Assembly: GCA_949775045.1 (NCBI GenBank)
Contig: OX459103.1
Span: forward strand, 8,651,842 to 8,715,841
Source: Metridium senile
Lineage: Eukaryota > Cnidaria > Anthozoa > Actiniaria > Metridiidae
Direction of reading: 5' to 3'
DNA: 64,000 nt
A program made the translations under genes and the position numbers. Below the pieces are notes generated by a model. The model did no database searches. It was not told the DNA's origin and saw only the letters and a list, made by a program, of their open reading frames with translations. Below are positions 46,901 through 57,539 of this stretch, one piece after another; the first letter of the stretch is position 1; each line of letters opens with the position of its first letter.

Positions 46901-48427
46901 GTTTATCCAGTGATCTCCAAGCAGGATCAAAAATGATGAACAAGTATCTACACAACAGTCCCTGATTTTACGCAAAAACTATGATGTGATGCGATGTGAG
47001 TGATGTGAAGTTATGTGATGTGATGTTATGTAATGGGATGTTATGTGATGTGATGTGATGTGATGTGATGTGATGTGATGTGATGTGATGTGATGTGATG
47101 TGATGTGATGTGATGTGATGTGATGTGATGTGATGTGATTTGATGTAATGTGATGTGATGTGAAGTTATGTGATGTGATGTTATGTAATGTGAGTTGATG
47201 TTATGTAATGTGATGTGAGTGATATCATGTGATGTGATGTGATGTGATGTGATGTGATGTGATGTGATGTGATGTGATGTGATGTGATGTGATGTGATGT
47301 GATGTGATGTGATGTGATGTGATGTGATGTGATGTGATGTGATGTGATGTGATGTGATGTGATGTGATGTGATGTGATGTGATGTGATGTGATGTGATGT
47401 GATGTGATGTGATGTGATGTGATGTGATGTGATGTGATGTGATGTGATGTGATGTGATGTGATGTGATGTGATGTGATGTGATGTGATGTGATGTGATGT
47501 GATGTGATGTGATGTGATGTGATGTAGAACGGCCTCTTATATTGTAACTATTACATACAGTGAGCTTCTGCCAAGAGGAAGCGTACGTAGGAACGCTATA
47601 ATAACAAGCAACAAGACCTGGACGGACGAGATGACCGCTGACTACAGGAAGATGATTGACGAGCAGGCTGGTTATTACGTGAACTACCCGTACTGTTACA
47701 ACCATGAAAGGAACATAACTTTAACGGTAGGTTTTTGGGCTACCTTTTTTTATTGGAAGAAACTGGTGCTATTTTTGAATTTTCTGGGGACTGCAATTCT
47801 ATCGTGTAGAGTGCTTCCCCTGGGAATATATTACATCACCCCTTTAGTGAGATCCAGTCCAAAATCTATGTTAGTCTCTGCCATAACGCTCAAAGAGGTT
47901 TAGCCCTGGAAGACTCACCCACCTCCCCTCAGTTATAATCACATTCTCCTTTTTAGAGCTACACGCTCCTACTACCTCAGGCTGATACTCTCCATATCTT
48001 ACAAATACCTGAGGCTTTGTCTTTGAGAGTCACCAATGAAAATCTACAACTGTTGTCGTCATACATTCACCAAAAAAGCTTTCTGTATAATGTGTTTATT
48101 TTGTGGCTCAGCAGAGATTTATATGCATTATATATGGCATCATCATCATAATCATTATTACCACCACCACTACCATCATCATCATAATGATCATCATCAT
48201 GATCTTAATTATCATCTTTAAACTGATATCACTAAATGAAGCTATTTTTTTTTTTATTGTTCTTCCAGGAAGCGATCAAAGACAAATACCAATTCCCGGT
48301 AGTAAAGATCACTACCTCACTTCCAAAAGCAACAGACAACTGTGATGTTATCAGTTCAGCCACATCACTCACCGTCTGGGTGTTGTCAAAACTCATTGGA
48401 CTTACAGCAATGTTGCTTTTAGTCTAA
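36269..48427 (+). CDS. DBH/MOXD1-like copper monooxygenase, copy 3 (exon 12 donor lost; possibly truncated)
   Basis: Exons: 36269-36547, 37273-37416, 38368-38538, 38640-38723, 38898-39089, 39516-39618, 40359-40525, 40983-41055, 41174-41259, 41561-41599, 45649-45708, 46822-about 46943, 47561-47726, 48269-48427 (TAA). All reading frames are open and the copper ligands are kept. Compared with copies 1 and 2, about 16 bases carrying the end of exon 12 and its GTAAGT donor are missing near 46947. Read-through reaches TGA at 46963-46965 and gives a 513-aa protein with all ligands but no C-terminal exons 13-14. A weak GT at 46944 (GTATCT) has the right phase and would rescue a protein of about 614 aa. 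The exon 1 donor is GTAGGG rather than GTAAGG. Exon 4 has KDTTY where the others have KHT. Exons 13 and 14 remain open, arguing for recent damage or for rescue. Confidence 0.85.
37065..37252. repeat. CATC/CATT microsatellite, intron 1 copy 3
   Basis: Shorter and more degenerate than in copies 2 and 4, ending before exon 2. Confidence 0.85.
37508..37646. mobile_element. CTTGAAAGGTAGCTGG MITE, intron 2 copy 3
   Basis: Same element and position as 17242-17382. Confidence 0.7.
37709..38330. repeat. CAA-rich satellite, intron 2 copy 3
   Basis: Begins with the CAGCAATGACAATAGC unit, then ACAACAATAACACTAGAAAC units of about 30 bases (38020-38265). Open frames of about 200 aa are artefacts. Confidence 0.9.
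39105..39300. repeat. 47-bp minisatellite, intron 5 copy 3
   Basis: About three units with GGGGCAGCATAATTCTTGG, as in copies 1 and 2. Confidence 0.8.
39844..40189. mobile_element. MITE with AGGAGGAGCCAACG ends, intron 6 copy 3
   Basis: AGGAGGAGCCAACG at the left and CGTTGGCTCCTCCT at the right, inserted in a CAAAT-repeat tract; AAAC on both sides may be the duplication. Absent from copy 2. Confidence 0.8.
40735..40960 (-). mobile_element. tRNA-derived SINE-like repeat, intron 7 copy 3
   Basis: On the minus strand: GGTGTAGTGGTTTACACATC (A-box-like) after the GTCCGGCTGCGT body. The most complete copy at the intron 7 site shared with copies 1 and 2. Confidence 0.6.
41914..45222. mobile_element. 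3.3-kb imperfect palindrome (long inverted repeat element), intron 10 copy 3
   Basis: The outer arms 41916-42350 and 44775-45221 are clear reverse complements. Inner segments also pair: about 42665-42730 with 44150-44215, 43150-43215 with 43890-43960, and 43305-43445 with 43660-43800. The dyad centre is near 43550. The arms carry decayed coding-like stretches (TEPDSCE in both arms; frames 42609-42863 + and 43874-44215 -) that I do not recognise. Copies 1 and 2 lack it. Confidence 0.8.
45222..45494. mobile_element. 273-bp MITE with ATAGAGCGGATTT ends
   Basis: ATAGAGCGGATTTTGTATGA at the left, TCATACGAAATCCGCTCTAT at the right, directly abutting the 3.3-kb palindrome. The interior is rich in CACGG repeats. 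Confidence 0.8.
45890..46700 (+). mobile_element. Decayed LINE, intron 11 copy 3
   Basis: Same truncated element as 24820-27350: [34 protein letters not shown] and ADDSNIF pieces with frameshifts. It lacks the two TTAA insertions, so it shows the empty sites. Confidence 0.75.
46983..47525. repeat. (TGATG)n satellite, intron 12 copy 3
   Basis: About 540 bases, the last 290 almost perfect TGATG. It ends in GTAGAACGGCCTCTTATATT just before exon 13, as in copy 1. Confidence 0.95.
48139..48215. repeat. (CAT)n microsatellite, intron 13 copy 3
   Basis: CATCATCATAATCATTATTACC repeats, matching the place in copy 1. Confidence 0.8.
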
Positions 48428-48736
48428 GTTTGTGTTTAAAAGTATCAAGTACACGGATTTGTGATGTAGCATTCTTTTGAAAAAGATTGACGATTACAGT
48501 TTATGATTCCAAAGTGTAGATTAGTTAATTAGTTAACTGGAAGGTAGATAGCTGAGACTGACAAGAATTATGAGGCTGAGTGCTTTTATTGTTTGGAGTG
48601 TTTGGAAACCCTAAGAAATCACGAAGCACGAGTTTTTAGAATAATTTCTCTAACGAGCCATTCGTATGCGCATGCTGTTTGGGAATCTAGTGAAGTGGTT
48701 TGTGACTAACATCTTTCAGTTGCAGCCATTGACTTA

Positions 48737-48742
48737 AATAAA
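48737..48742 (+). terminator. Putative alternative poly(A) signal, copy 3
   Basis: AATAAA about 310 bases after the copy 3 stop. It is not at the position used in copies 1 and 2, where the hexamer has changed to AAGAAA. Confidence 0.3.
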
Positions 48743-48759
48743 ACCTTAATCTTAAAAAA

Positions 48760-50790
48760 AAATAAGCACCACCATCAGAAAAAGCAAAGAGGAATATGTA
48801 TTTTTGGAAAGTGTTATTTATTTAAATATAATTCAAATCAAGCTATTTGGAATCAAAATTAGAGATATTTGTATGTGATCAGCGAACTGTTTCCTTGCTA
48901 GCCTTGTTGTGGTGTTTTTGTACTTTTGAACTTCTCATAACTTCTCAAAAATTTAGTATTTTTGTCTCAAAGTTAAAACCTTTGTTGAGGTCATTCTAAT
49001 CTATAAGTTAAATTTGATAGTGGTCAATTAGAATAGGAAATCTTGAGTACAATTCGTAATTTAAAAAAATGCAGTCAGGAATACTTCTAAAAAAAAACTT
49101 CCTCGACTCACCGCCAATTTGTAGTTAACCTGAAATTTGTTGAAGATAAACCCAATTGAAGTGACATGCTAGGGCTGAAAGTGCATATACGTATACGATG
49201 AAAATAGTGGCTGTTATTTGTGCTATTCGTTTCTAAGTGATGATGATAATGTTATGGAATTCATTGAGTGCAACCTTCTTGTAAAATATGGACATTCAGT
49301 GTTTTTCAAGTAACCTGGAGGATCTTAGCACTGGGATCTCATAAGGTTGATCAACCTACACGAAATACATCAGTCACTGTATTTTGTTCACATTGAATGA
49401 TCATCATCAGTAGTTTCTTCACTAAACTCACAAGTAACTTCCCGTCTGGCAGGCAGGTCAGGAATTTGAACTTTCCCAGTTCGGTTTTCATGTACATCCT
49501 CTCTCTCTTAGAAAGACCTGTTATTATGTATATAGACTGAGGTTATCACACAGTGGCGTGAATGTATGTAAAGATTACATACCGTTACCGAGTTATATGA
49601 GTTACAGTGGTTTCAAAAAGGTTGATAAAGGTTTTGTTGTATGTTGCTTGTTGCATTCAGCATGTTGCTTACCAAGCTTGAAATAAGTATATTATATTCA
49701 TATGTCAATAATATCAGCACAGAATAGAAATATGCTGGAAAGCACTGCAGACTTAGTTAAAAAAAATATTGTTCTGATGTACTCGAAGCACGTCAAGGCC
49801 TGGGCGTTTGAATGGCCCGAAAAATAAATTAAAACTGCAATATCTCTAAAAGTATTACATGTAAAGAAGAATAGTTTGGACCCAAAGAAGCAATTGGGAT
49901 CCTTAACATTTTTATTTATGAATGGTCCGATTTTGGTAATCACGTGACCTAATACAATGAAAAATTGAAAATGGGGTTGATAAAATGCATTTTGGGAAGA
50001 TTGTTTTTGATGTTAAAATGTTAAGAACACCAAGATGGACACGTAACCGCCTGGAATGGATGAATTTATCTGAACAATGAGGACTAATATGGATATTTGT
50101 AATTAATAGCATTGCTCACGTGACCATTTTTACCCAATATCCCCTAAAGAATCAATGATGGACAACCATTCCAAGCCACGTCAATTTATTAAAGTCCTGA
50201 TCTAATGGCATATTTTTATCATTACTTTAATCATTTTATTTTGATTCTCTAGTTACCCCATTTTGCATTGAATATCGGATAAATACATTTTTCAATTTCA
50301 ATGGGCCAATCAGTTACAAGTTTATATCGACAGGCGGAGACTTTAGAAATTTTGATGTCTGTAATTGGTACGATTGAGATGAAAAAATGTAAAAAAAATG
50401 TAAAAAATTCATCAAAGGTGTTTGAAGGTGACTACGGTACGGCGAGCCGCACAATAACATGCTTCAGACCATTTGCTTCTTGAATTCATGTCATCAATTC
50501 CAGGTTGCAACAACACAAAGATTTAGTTTGGGTTACCTGTGGTTTAATAAACTGATATTGATTATAATATTGAGTAGTTTAAATAATCGAAGTACAGATG
50601 ATTTTTAGACCCAGTTCTCCTCAATTTGACCTGTGACGTCATTTCTTGGATTCAATCCCGTCAAACAAGAGAGGCCTGTTATCAGGTTGTAATGAAAATA
50701 TCCAATGTTAGTTTATTGGCTATTTTGTACGGTTAATCGTTTGGCTGCAGCTCATTGACGCTTTGCATTGTGGGGGGAGTTGATGATACA
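48760..50790. other. Intergenic after copy 3, no gene
   Basis: AT-rich unique sequence with only short reading frames. I see no recognised coding or repeat content. Confidence 0.5.
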
Positions 50791-50793
50791 ACA

Positions 50794-51748
50794 TTAGCCC
50801 TTTCGGAGTTGCTCAGTGAACTGGTACGAGTCGGGAACGCGATGCATTTTGGGGTTGTTCTATGGGACGCTACCAAAACATTTGCCGCTAAAGACCACGA
50901 AACCTTCCAGTGAATGTTGAAATACTCAGATGAAAAACAATCATTTTAAGTCAGAACAAGATATTCTTTGAGCAGAACCACCGAAGCCATCACAGCTGCC
51001 CTTGAAAGCTATTTTGAAACGCTTGCGTTCGCTAAGAAGCGCAAAATTATCGGGCATTCGAACGAGCTAATTCGAAGGTGAGCTGAGGTTGTTTGAGACT
51101 GGCAATTTATTGTCTAGGTATCGACGAAATTAGCCATATTTTTGCCAGCTTAATTGCAATTACAAATTACTACAGTTACCTGTAGACAACAACTTAGATT
51201 AAGAGATCATGTCGTCAATTCTGATGGTTGAATTCATCACGAAAGAATGAACACAAACCCCGGGAAACCTTGTAATCACGAAAGAAGCGGTAGCACTTTC
51301 GAAACATTTTCAAGCGAAAGATCAACAATCTATTTTTGCCGTCAGACTATATAGTTACTAACTTTAAAAAGATAAATATAGACAAAAGTGAATATGTGAT
51401 GAAAATAAAACGAGCACAAATATGAAGTATATGTCTAAAGCAAGACCGTAAACAACCTCATCTTCGAATTTATAGCTCTTTCGATTAACCGGATAATTTT
51501 GCCAATAATAACGCCAGCGTTTCAAATTAGCTTTCAATCACAGCTCTGATGGCCTTGGTGGATCTGCTCCAGGAATTGCTTGTTCTTATAACTTAAAACG
51601 ATCGCTTTTCGTCTCAATATCTCAACATTCACTCAAAGGTTTTGCAGTCTTTAGCGGCAATATTGTGGTAGCGTCCCATAAAATAACCCCATAATGCAGC
51701 GCGTAGCCAATTAGTTACCAGTTCCCTGCGCAACTCCGAAAGGGCTAA
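50794..51748. mobile_element. 955-bp foldback with TTAGCCCTTTCGGAGTTG ends
   Basis: The arms pair for about 330 bases each: TTAGCCCTTTCGGAGTTG, ATGGGACGCTACCA and TTGCCGCTAAAGAC on the left recur inverted on the right. No ORF. Non-autonomous DNA transposon. Confidence 0.85.
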
Positions 51749-51749
51749 T

Positions 51750-53090
51750 AGTCTTGGACGTCATTCGAGTTAGAGTCCAGTCCTTCTTTGCTGTGTCTGT
51801 AGCCATAGAAACCATAGATAATACAGCCTTAATGAAATACACGATTTTAGCGTCAACATTATCAGTATTATTATTGATTTTTTCATCATCATCCATTGTC
51901 ACCATATCATCATTATTAATCCTTCTAGCACCATCACTAACAACGACAACATCATTATCATAACAAAATAATGAACATCAAATATCACCATTATTTAAAA
52001 AAAGTCATCTTTACATCTAATGCAGTTAGATCGTACAAGCGTACTTCCAAAGAGCAAGAAATAAATGTTTCTGAGATTCTTTATGGTGCTGCAGCTAAAA
52101 AGTTCAAGCAGGAAGAAGAGAAGCAATAGCATGAACGCCCAACAAAAAAAGAAAATCAAGATAGAAATCGAAAGGTCCCTATCAATATTAACTTGAATTT
52201 TGTTTTGAATTAAGCTTGAAATTTTGATGTACTTTGATGCTAAATGTTAAATTAAGAATTTCTAAATGTTTTGGGCTAAAACCTATTAATAAAACGTTTA
52301 TTACTAAATCTATGTCTAAATTAAAGACCTGCACCGGGTCTTTAATTTGATTTCCAAGACCGGGTAAAGAGTCTATAGTCAGCCCCGATCTCCCCTGATG
52401 ATAATCAATGCCGCCACCGACTTTTAGAATGCTGCCACGGTTTTTCCTAAAATACCAAAACCGATTGGAAACAAAAGAAATGGGTGTGGTAGGTCTGTAA
52501 TTATTCATAAAAGTTAGTTTGGCTGTGTGACAGTGCCTTTGTCACCGGTGGATCCCTTGCGCCCCAACCCCAAAACAAACACGCTTTTTTCTTTACTTCT
52601 GAATATAGCTTTAGTGAAATAATTATATCCTATAACTATGCACGGATCTATGAAAAACATAATATAATATACACATTGAAAATAGTGATGTTCCAAAATT
52701 TCAATGTAGTAACATAAACTGATCAAAAGTTACAGCTTTTTGAGTTTATAAAGATTTGACTTAAAATTTGCACTTGGGCCTTTAGAGCCTCGCTTTCGCG
52801 TTTTTGGTATATTCCAAATGCTGATAACTCTGGAGTGATTCAATATGTGTAAACAGAACTTTACAAAATTACTAATTTGGACAATCTCTTTCTTGTAAGG
52901 GAAAAATACTATTGAAATATTTTTAATTATTGTTCATGGTGTTTCGTGTTGCTCGTTCCCAGTCCCTTGCTCTTTTTGCATAGGGCGTATAACCGACAAT
53001 AGTGGCAGCTTAAGGCTAACCAACAAGAAATGAATCATTAACCAACTGTAATGATTACTAATTAAATATTAATATTAATATTACAGTTTT
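51750..53090. other. Intergenic, nothing assigned
   Basis: Short reading frames only. CAT-rich stretch at 51880-51960. No recognised gene. Confidence 0.45.
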
Positions 53091-53221
53091 TCAGTTCAGT
53101 TCTTTATTACATTTAGCTTAATTATTTATTTATTTAGAGGGCCGTATGTTAGATAACCTTTATAGTGTTAATACGTATTTTTCCCTCGTTAAATAAAGTA
53201 TATTGTATTGTATTGTATTGT
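53090..53221 (+). mobile_element. Retroposon 3' end with (TATTG)n tail
   Basis: GAGGGCCGTATGTTAGATAA...CCTCGTTAAATAAAGTATATTGTATTGTATTGTATTG is the usual layout of a LINE or SINE 3' end with a short tandem tail. The 5' extent is unclear. Confidence 0.5.
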
Positions 53222-53489
53222 ACATTCACTTGAACTAACGAGTACAATAATAGCAAGCTGATACTTATCATTCACTTCCACTGCAGCGTTTGGTTCTTTT
53301 CTAGCTCTAGTATATTAGGCCTTTTATACAGTACATGCAGTATTAGGTCTGTTTCATTTACTCGCATGCAGACAGTACTTCTAGTAGAATAGAATCTGCT
53401 CTTTGTACGGTAAAGAGCGGTAATATTGTAAACAGATTAAACAAAGAAAAAAAAAAGTTTAGAAAAGAAAAAAGAGAATAGAACAGGAA

Positions 53490-53522
<33 letters not shown>

Positions 53523-56500
53523 TTAATTTTTATATAGCGCCTCTTCCATAAATGCCCAGAGGCGCTTTACAATCTTTATAGTTAAATATTTACAAAAATA
53601 CATGAAATGATGAAAATTCCTAAAATACTAATTTCAAAACTAAGCTAAAAAAAACGTTTAAAAATAATATCATATATATACATATCCTAATTAATTTAAA
53701 TTAAATTAAGTCCTTAAAAACAGTTTTAAAAAAATAGGTTTTAAGTTTTGATTTAAAATCATTGACTGATGTGCACTGGCGTATATTTTGTGGTAAGGTA
53801 TTCCACAGCATTGGTGCACAAATAGAGAAAGAACGTTTGCCATACGTTTCTAATTTATATTTCGGTACAACTAATTTATTGTCCGATGAAGATCTTAACT
53901 TGCGTGTTGGTTTGTATACTTGTAAAAGCTCATTTATATATTGTGGTGCCAGTCCGGATAGAGACTTAAACGTTATTAACATTATCTTATACATAATTCG
54001 TTCTTTCACTGGTAGCCAATGTAGTCTACAAAGTGCTGGCGTTATATGGTCTGTTTTCTTTGTTAGCGTTACAATTCGTGCAGCAGCATTTTGCACTTTT
54101 TGAAGTCGTTCTATTGTAGTATTTGGTAGTCCATAAAGTAATGCATTTCCAAAATCCAGTCGAGATGTAATCAGTGCATGTACTAATGTCTCTGTAGATT
54201 TGAAGTTGAGATATTTCCTTATCTTACTTATTTTCCTTAGATGATAGAATCCAGATTTACAGATGTTTGTTACATGCATTTCCATAGTTAAATTTGTGTC
54301 CATTAAAATACCAATGTTCCTAGCCTTGGACGATAGATTGATTTCATCACCACATACATCTAGAGAGGGTAAAGATAAACAGGGTTGATGACGAGAAGAT
54401 AACACCAGTATCTCCGTCTTGTCACTGTTTAGTTTCAGTTGATTTGCACTCATCCACTTGTCCAATATACAAACGCACTTTTCGATCTTTGACTTTGCTA
54501 CAGTTAGTTGGTCTGGATCATTCGTTTTGAAGGTTATATATAGTTGCGTATCATCGGCGTAGAGATGAAAGTTAATGCCTAATGTTCGCAGAAGGTCTCC
54601 AATGGGTGCTATGTAAAGCGAGAAAAGCATTGGGCCTAAAATGCTACCCTGTGGAACGCCAGATCTTAGAATGCGCTTCGTGGATTGACCATTCGGTACT
54701 TTAACCGTAAAAGTCCTTTCAGTAAGATACGATTTGAACCATTTATGAGCTTTCCCAGTTATTCCATATCGTGAAGAAAGTCTGCGCAGTAGTATTTTGT
54801 GATCTAACGTATCAAAAGCCGAAGAAAGGTCGAGGAGCAGCAAGATCACTGAGCTCTGATTGTCAATTGCTCGTAGAATGTCATTCTGGACCTTAATTAA
54901 TGCTGTCTCAGTACTATGGTACTTTTTATACGCAGATTGTAGTGGCTCACCCAGATTGTTATTTGTGATGTGTTGGTCAAGCTGAACTGCTACAACTTTC
55001 TCTATACATTTTGATACCATCGTGAGATTAGAAATTGGACGGAAATTGGAAAATTCGTCAGGGCTAAGATTATCTTTCTTTAAACGTGGATCAATAGTGG
55101 CGCACTTCAGTTTATCATGAACTGTCGCTGATTCCAAAGAGTTGTTAATGATCTTGTTGATGAGAGGCAGAAGATCAGTAAAGCACTCCATCAACACCCT
55201 GGAGGGAACTGGGTCGAGTATGCATGATTTTTTCTTTATATTTCGCGTGAGTAAACACTGCTCCTCCATAGTTACCGGCAAGAAAGATTCAAGTTTAGCA
55301 TCATTTTTTGGTAGGACTGTCTCTGTATTTTGAAAGCATGTTGAGTCTACGGGTTGTGCTAGCAAATCGTTCCTGATGTTGTCAATCTTGTTTTCGAAAA
55401 AGTCTGCAAACTTATTTGCAAGCTGCACGGGTGAAGCACATGGTGGGTACTTCCTTTCTACTGTCCCTTTAAACATTCGATCTATATTCTTAAAGAGTTC
55501 TCTTTGGTTAGTCTCACAGTCAGTTATCATATCTTTATAGTAGTTGGTCTTTGCTGAAAAGATGAGCCTGTTTACAACGGTACATTGTTGGATATACAAC
55601 TCTCTATGTACTGTAAGTTTTGTGGTCCTCCACTGACGTTCCAGGCGCCTCCTAATGATCTTTTGTTCTCTTATCTCTTGAGTGTACCAAGGAGAAACAG
55701 GGCGCAGTGTTATTGTCCTGGTTTTAGCCGGTGCGTGGGTGTCTAGTAAAGATGACAGCTTGTTCTCATAAGCATCAACGAGATTGGATGTAATGGGTGA
55801 ATCAAGAAGGCCAGAATCTTTCATATCAGCACGAAACGACTCAAAATTAATCGATTTTATATTTCTGCAGGTTATTTGTTTCCTTATTGAAGGTGGTTTA
55901 GCAAGCAAAAGTTTACAGTTCACCGCAAAATGGTCAGAGATGGCTGGATCAATTACGTCTATGTTTGATACGAATTTGTCGTCTGATCTTGTTAATAGTA
56001 GATCCAATGTGTGGCCTTTTTTATGAGTAGCGTTGAGTACGTGATTTTTGTAGTCGAATGATGTAATTAGGTTGAGGAATTTCTTTGCTGATAAATTATT
56101 TGCATCATTTACGTGAAAATTGAAATCTCCTCCAATTAGAACGTTCCCGCTACCACTCTCAGGAACAAGTTCTTCAAGTAAGTTAGAGAACTCACTGAGA
56201 AACATAGATTCACTTAGACTATTTTGTTTTGACGGTGGAGGTCGGTATAACACGATTATTCTTGTAGACTTAGATGTAGATTTTAAAGTTATGTCCATAT
56301 GCTCAAAGGATTTAAACGTTTTACGGTTGGAGTTCATCTTAAGATGTAGAGAATTTCTATAAACTACAGCAACTCCTCCACCACGAGTTCCTCGTGGGAC
56401 GTGAAGAAATGTATAGCCATCAGGTGTAGTTTCATTTATTTCCATTTCATCAATGTTTCCTGGAGAAAGCCAAGTTTCTGTTAAAGCTGTGATATCTATT

Positions 56501-57123
56501 TTGCGGTCTACGATGTAATCATGTACAATGGAAGCTTTATTTTTAAGTGATCTTGTATTTAGTAGGCTGAAATGTATCGCTGAGCTTGGTTGAAAAGACG
56601 GAACCATAGGTTTACAGGCGATTGTAATCAGATTGTTACGCTTAGGTCGTTTGTGGTTCAGTGGCTCGCCGTTTTTGGTGTTGTTTTGATCTGTACGGCT
56701 GGATGATTTCACCGGCGGCTGAGTGATTATGGTAATGATGTTTTGACGATGAAAAGGCTTTGTTCTGGGTGTGTCGGATGTTGAATGGTTTCGTAATGAG
56801 TAGCCAACTTCACAACGTTCAGAGCGTTGTGTGATTCGAACCGAGATTGCCAAAGACACTTCAGGAATTGGGCCAGGTTGAGGGTGTACATCTCCGCTGA
56901 GTTCTATAGATAGCTCTAGAAAATTAAACGATGAAACGGTGTTGCTGTAATAGAGGATACGGGAGTTGAAATACCTCTTTGTTTTTGTCCTGTATAATGG
57001 CACTCTTAAGAATTGTTTGACAAAGTACACAAACTTGTAATAGCGTGACACATATCTCGTAGTAGAAACAAAAGAAGCTGAGGCGTAGCTAATTGCAGGC
57101 CGCATTTTTGTCATGTTCACCAT
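53490..57123 (-). mobile_element. CR1/L2-type LINE, near full length, with (ATT)n tail
   Basis: On the minus strand the ORF is followed by a 3' UTR, a stem-loop at 53536-53566 (AGCGCC...GGCGCT) and an (ATT)n tail at about 53490-53522. This is the usual 3' architecture of CR1/L2-like LINEs. No target-site duplication could be fixed. The 5' end is uncertain and may extend to about 57340. Confidence 0.85.
53701..57123 (-). CDS. LINE polyprotein: endonuclease + reverse transcriptase (1140 aa, intact)
   Basis: Single open frame. Residues 76-85 read SGDVHPQPGP, a 2A-like motif with a changed core. The AP-type endonuclease lies about 184-400: FSLLNTRSLKNK, catalytic E216 in TETWLS, GGDFNFH, and SDHFAV at its end. 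The reverse transcriptase is about 660-930: D765 in LLLDLSSAFDTLDH, SGVPQGSILGP, and Y855-A-D-D858. The C-terminus has the RLHWLPVKERIMYKIMLITF block common in CR1/L2-type elements. All catalytic residues are present and there is no stop or frameshift, so the insertion is probably young. No separate ORF1 is seen upstream. It lies between copies 3 and 4, opposite to the host genes. Confidence 0.92.
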   Translation of the reverse strand: MVNMTKMRPAISYASASFVSTTRYVSRYYKFVYFVKQFLRVPLYRTKTKRYFNSRILYYSNTVSSFNFLELSIELSGDVHPQPGPIPEVSLAISVRITQRSERCEVGYSLRNHSTSDTPRTKPFHRQNIITIITQPPVKSSSRTDQNNTKNGEPLNHKRPKRNNLITIACKPMVPSFQPSSAIHFSLLNTRSLKNKASIVHDYIVDRKIDITALTETWLSPGNIDEMEINETTPDGYTFLHVPRGTRGGGVAVVYRNSLHLKMNSNRKTFKSFEHMDITLKSTSKSTRIIVLYRPPPSKQNSLSESMFLSEFSNLLEELVPESGSGNVLIGGDFNFHVNDANNLSAKKFLNLITSFDYKNHVLNATHKKGHTLDLLLTRSDDKFVSNIDVIDPAISDHFAVNCKLLLAKPPSIRKQITCRNIKSINFESFRADMKDSGLLDSPITSNLVDAYENKLSSLLDTHAPAKTRTITLRPVSPWYTQEIREQKIIRRRLERQWRTTKLTVHRELYIQQCTVVNRLIFSAKTNYYKDMITDCETNQRELFKNIDRMFKGTVERKYPPCASPVQLANKFADFFENKIDNIRNDLLAQPVDSTCFQNTETVLPKNDAKLESFLPVTMEEQCLLTRNIKKKSCILDPVPSRVLMECFTDLLPLINKIINNSLESATVHDKLKCATIDPRLKKDNLSPDEFSNFRPISNLTMVSKCIEKVVAVQLDQHITNNNLGEPLQSAYKKYHSTETALIKVQNDILRAIDNQSSVILLLLDLSSAFDTLDHKILLRRLSSRYGITGKAHKWFKSYLTERTFTVKVPNGQSTKRILRSGVPQGSILGPMLFSLYIAPIGDLLRTLGINFHLYADDTQLYITFKTNDPDQLTVAKSKIEKCVCILDKWMSANQLKLNSDKTEILVLSSRHQPCLSLPSLDVCGDEINLSSKARNIGILMDTNLTMEMHVTNICKSGFYHLRKISKIRKYLNFKSTETLVHALITSRLDFGNALLYGLPNTTIERLQKVQNAAARIVTLTKKTDHITPALCRLHWLPVKERIMYKIMLITFKSLSGLAPQYINELLQVYKPTRKLRSSSDNKLVVPKYKLETYGKRSFSICAPMLWNTLPQNIRQCTSVNDFKSKLKTYFFKTVFKDLI

Positions 57124-57539
57124 AGATGGATTAAACCATTCAGTTTCGAAATCTAAGCCATCGAAAAATAAACCTTGAGTTTCGTCTCAAGACAAAAACA
57201 ATCTTGACCATTTTCAGTCTGTCTTCTAGTCCCTCCAGTTAGACACCATTTGGTGTGTGAAATATCCCCATGAAGGTTATTTCCAATGTAGAGTAGTAGA
57301 AAAAGTAGAGAGTGCACAATAGCGTGGCTAGTCATTATGCAATTTTATGCAAAAACACTAAATAAAACACTAATATATACAAAATTATATTAAATAAAAA
57401 TAGTTTTTATAAAGTAAGTAATATAAATAGAGGTTATTTTTCTTAATAAAGATATATATACTATGTATCATTGTGAGTTTTGAGTACTCAATAAGTACGC
57501 TTTCACTTTTTTATCAAATGAAAGCACACTTAATATTTT

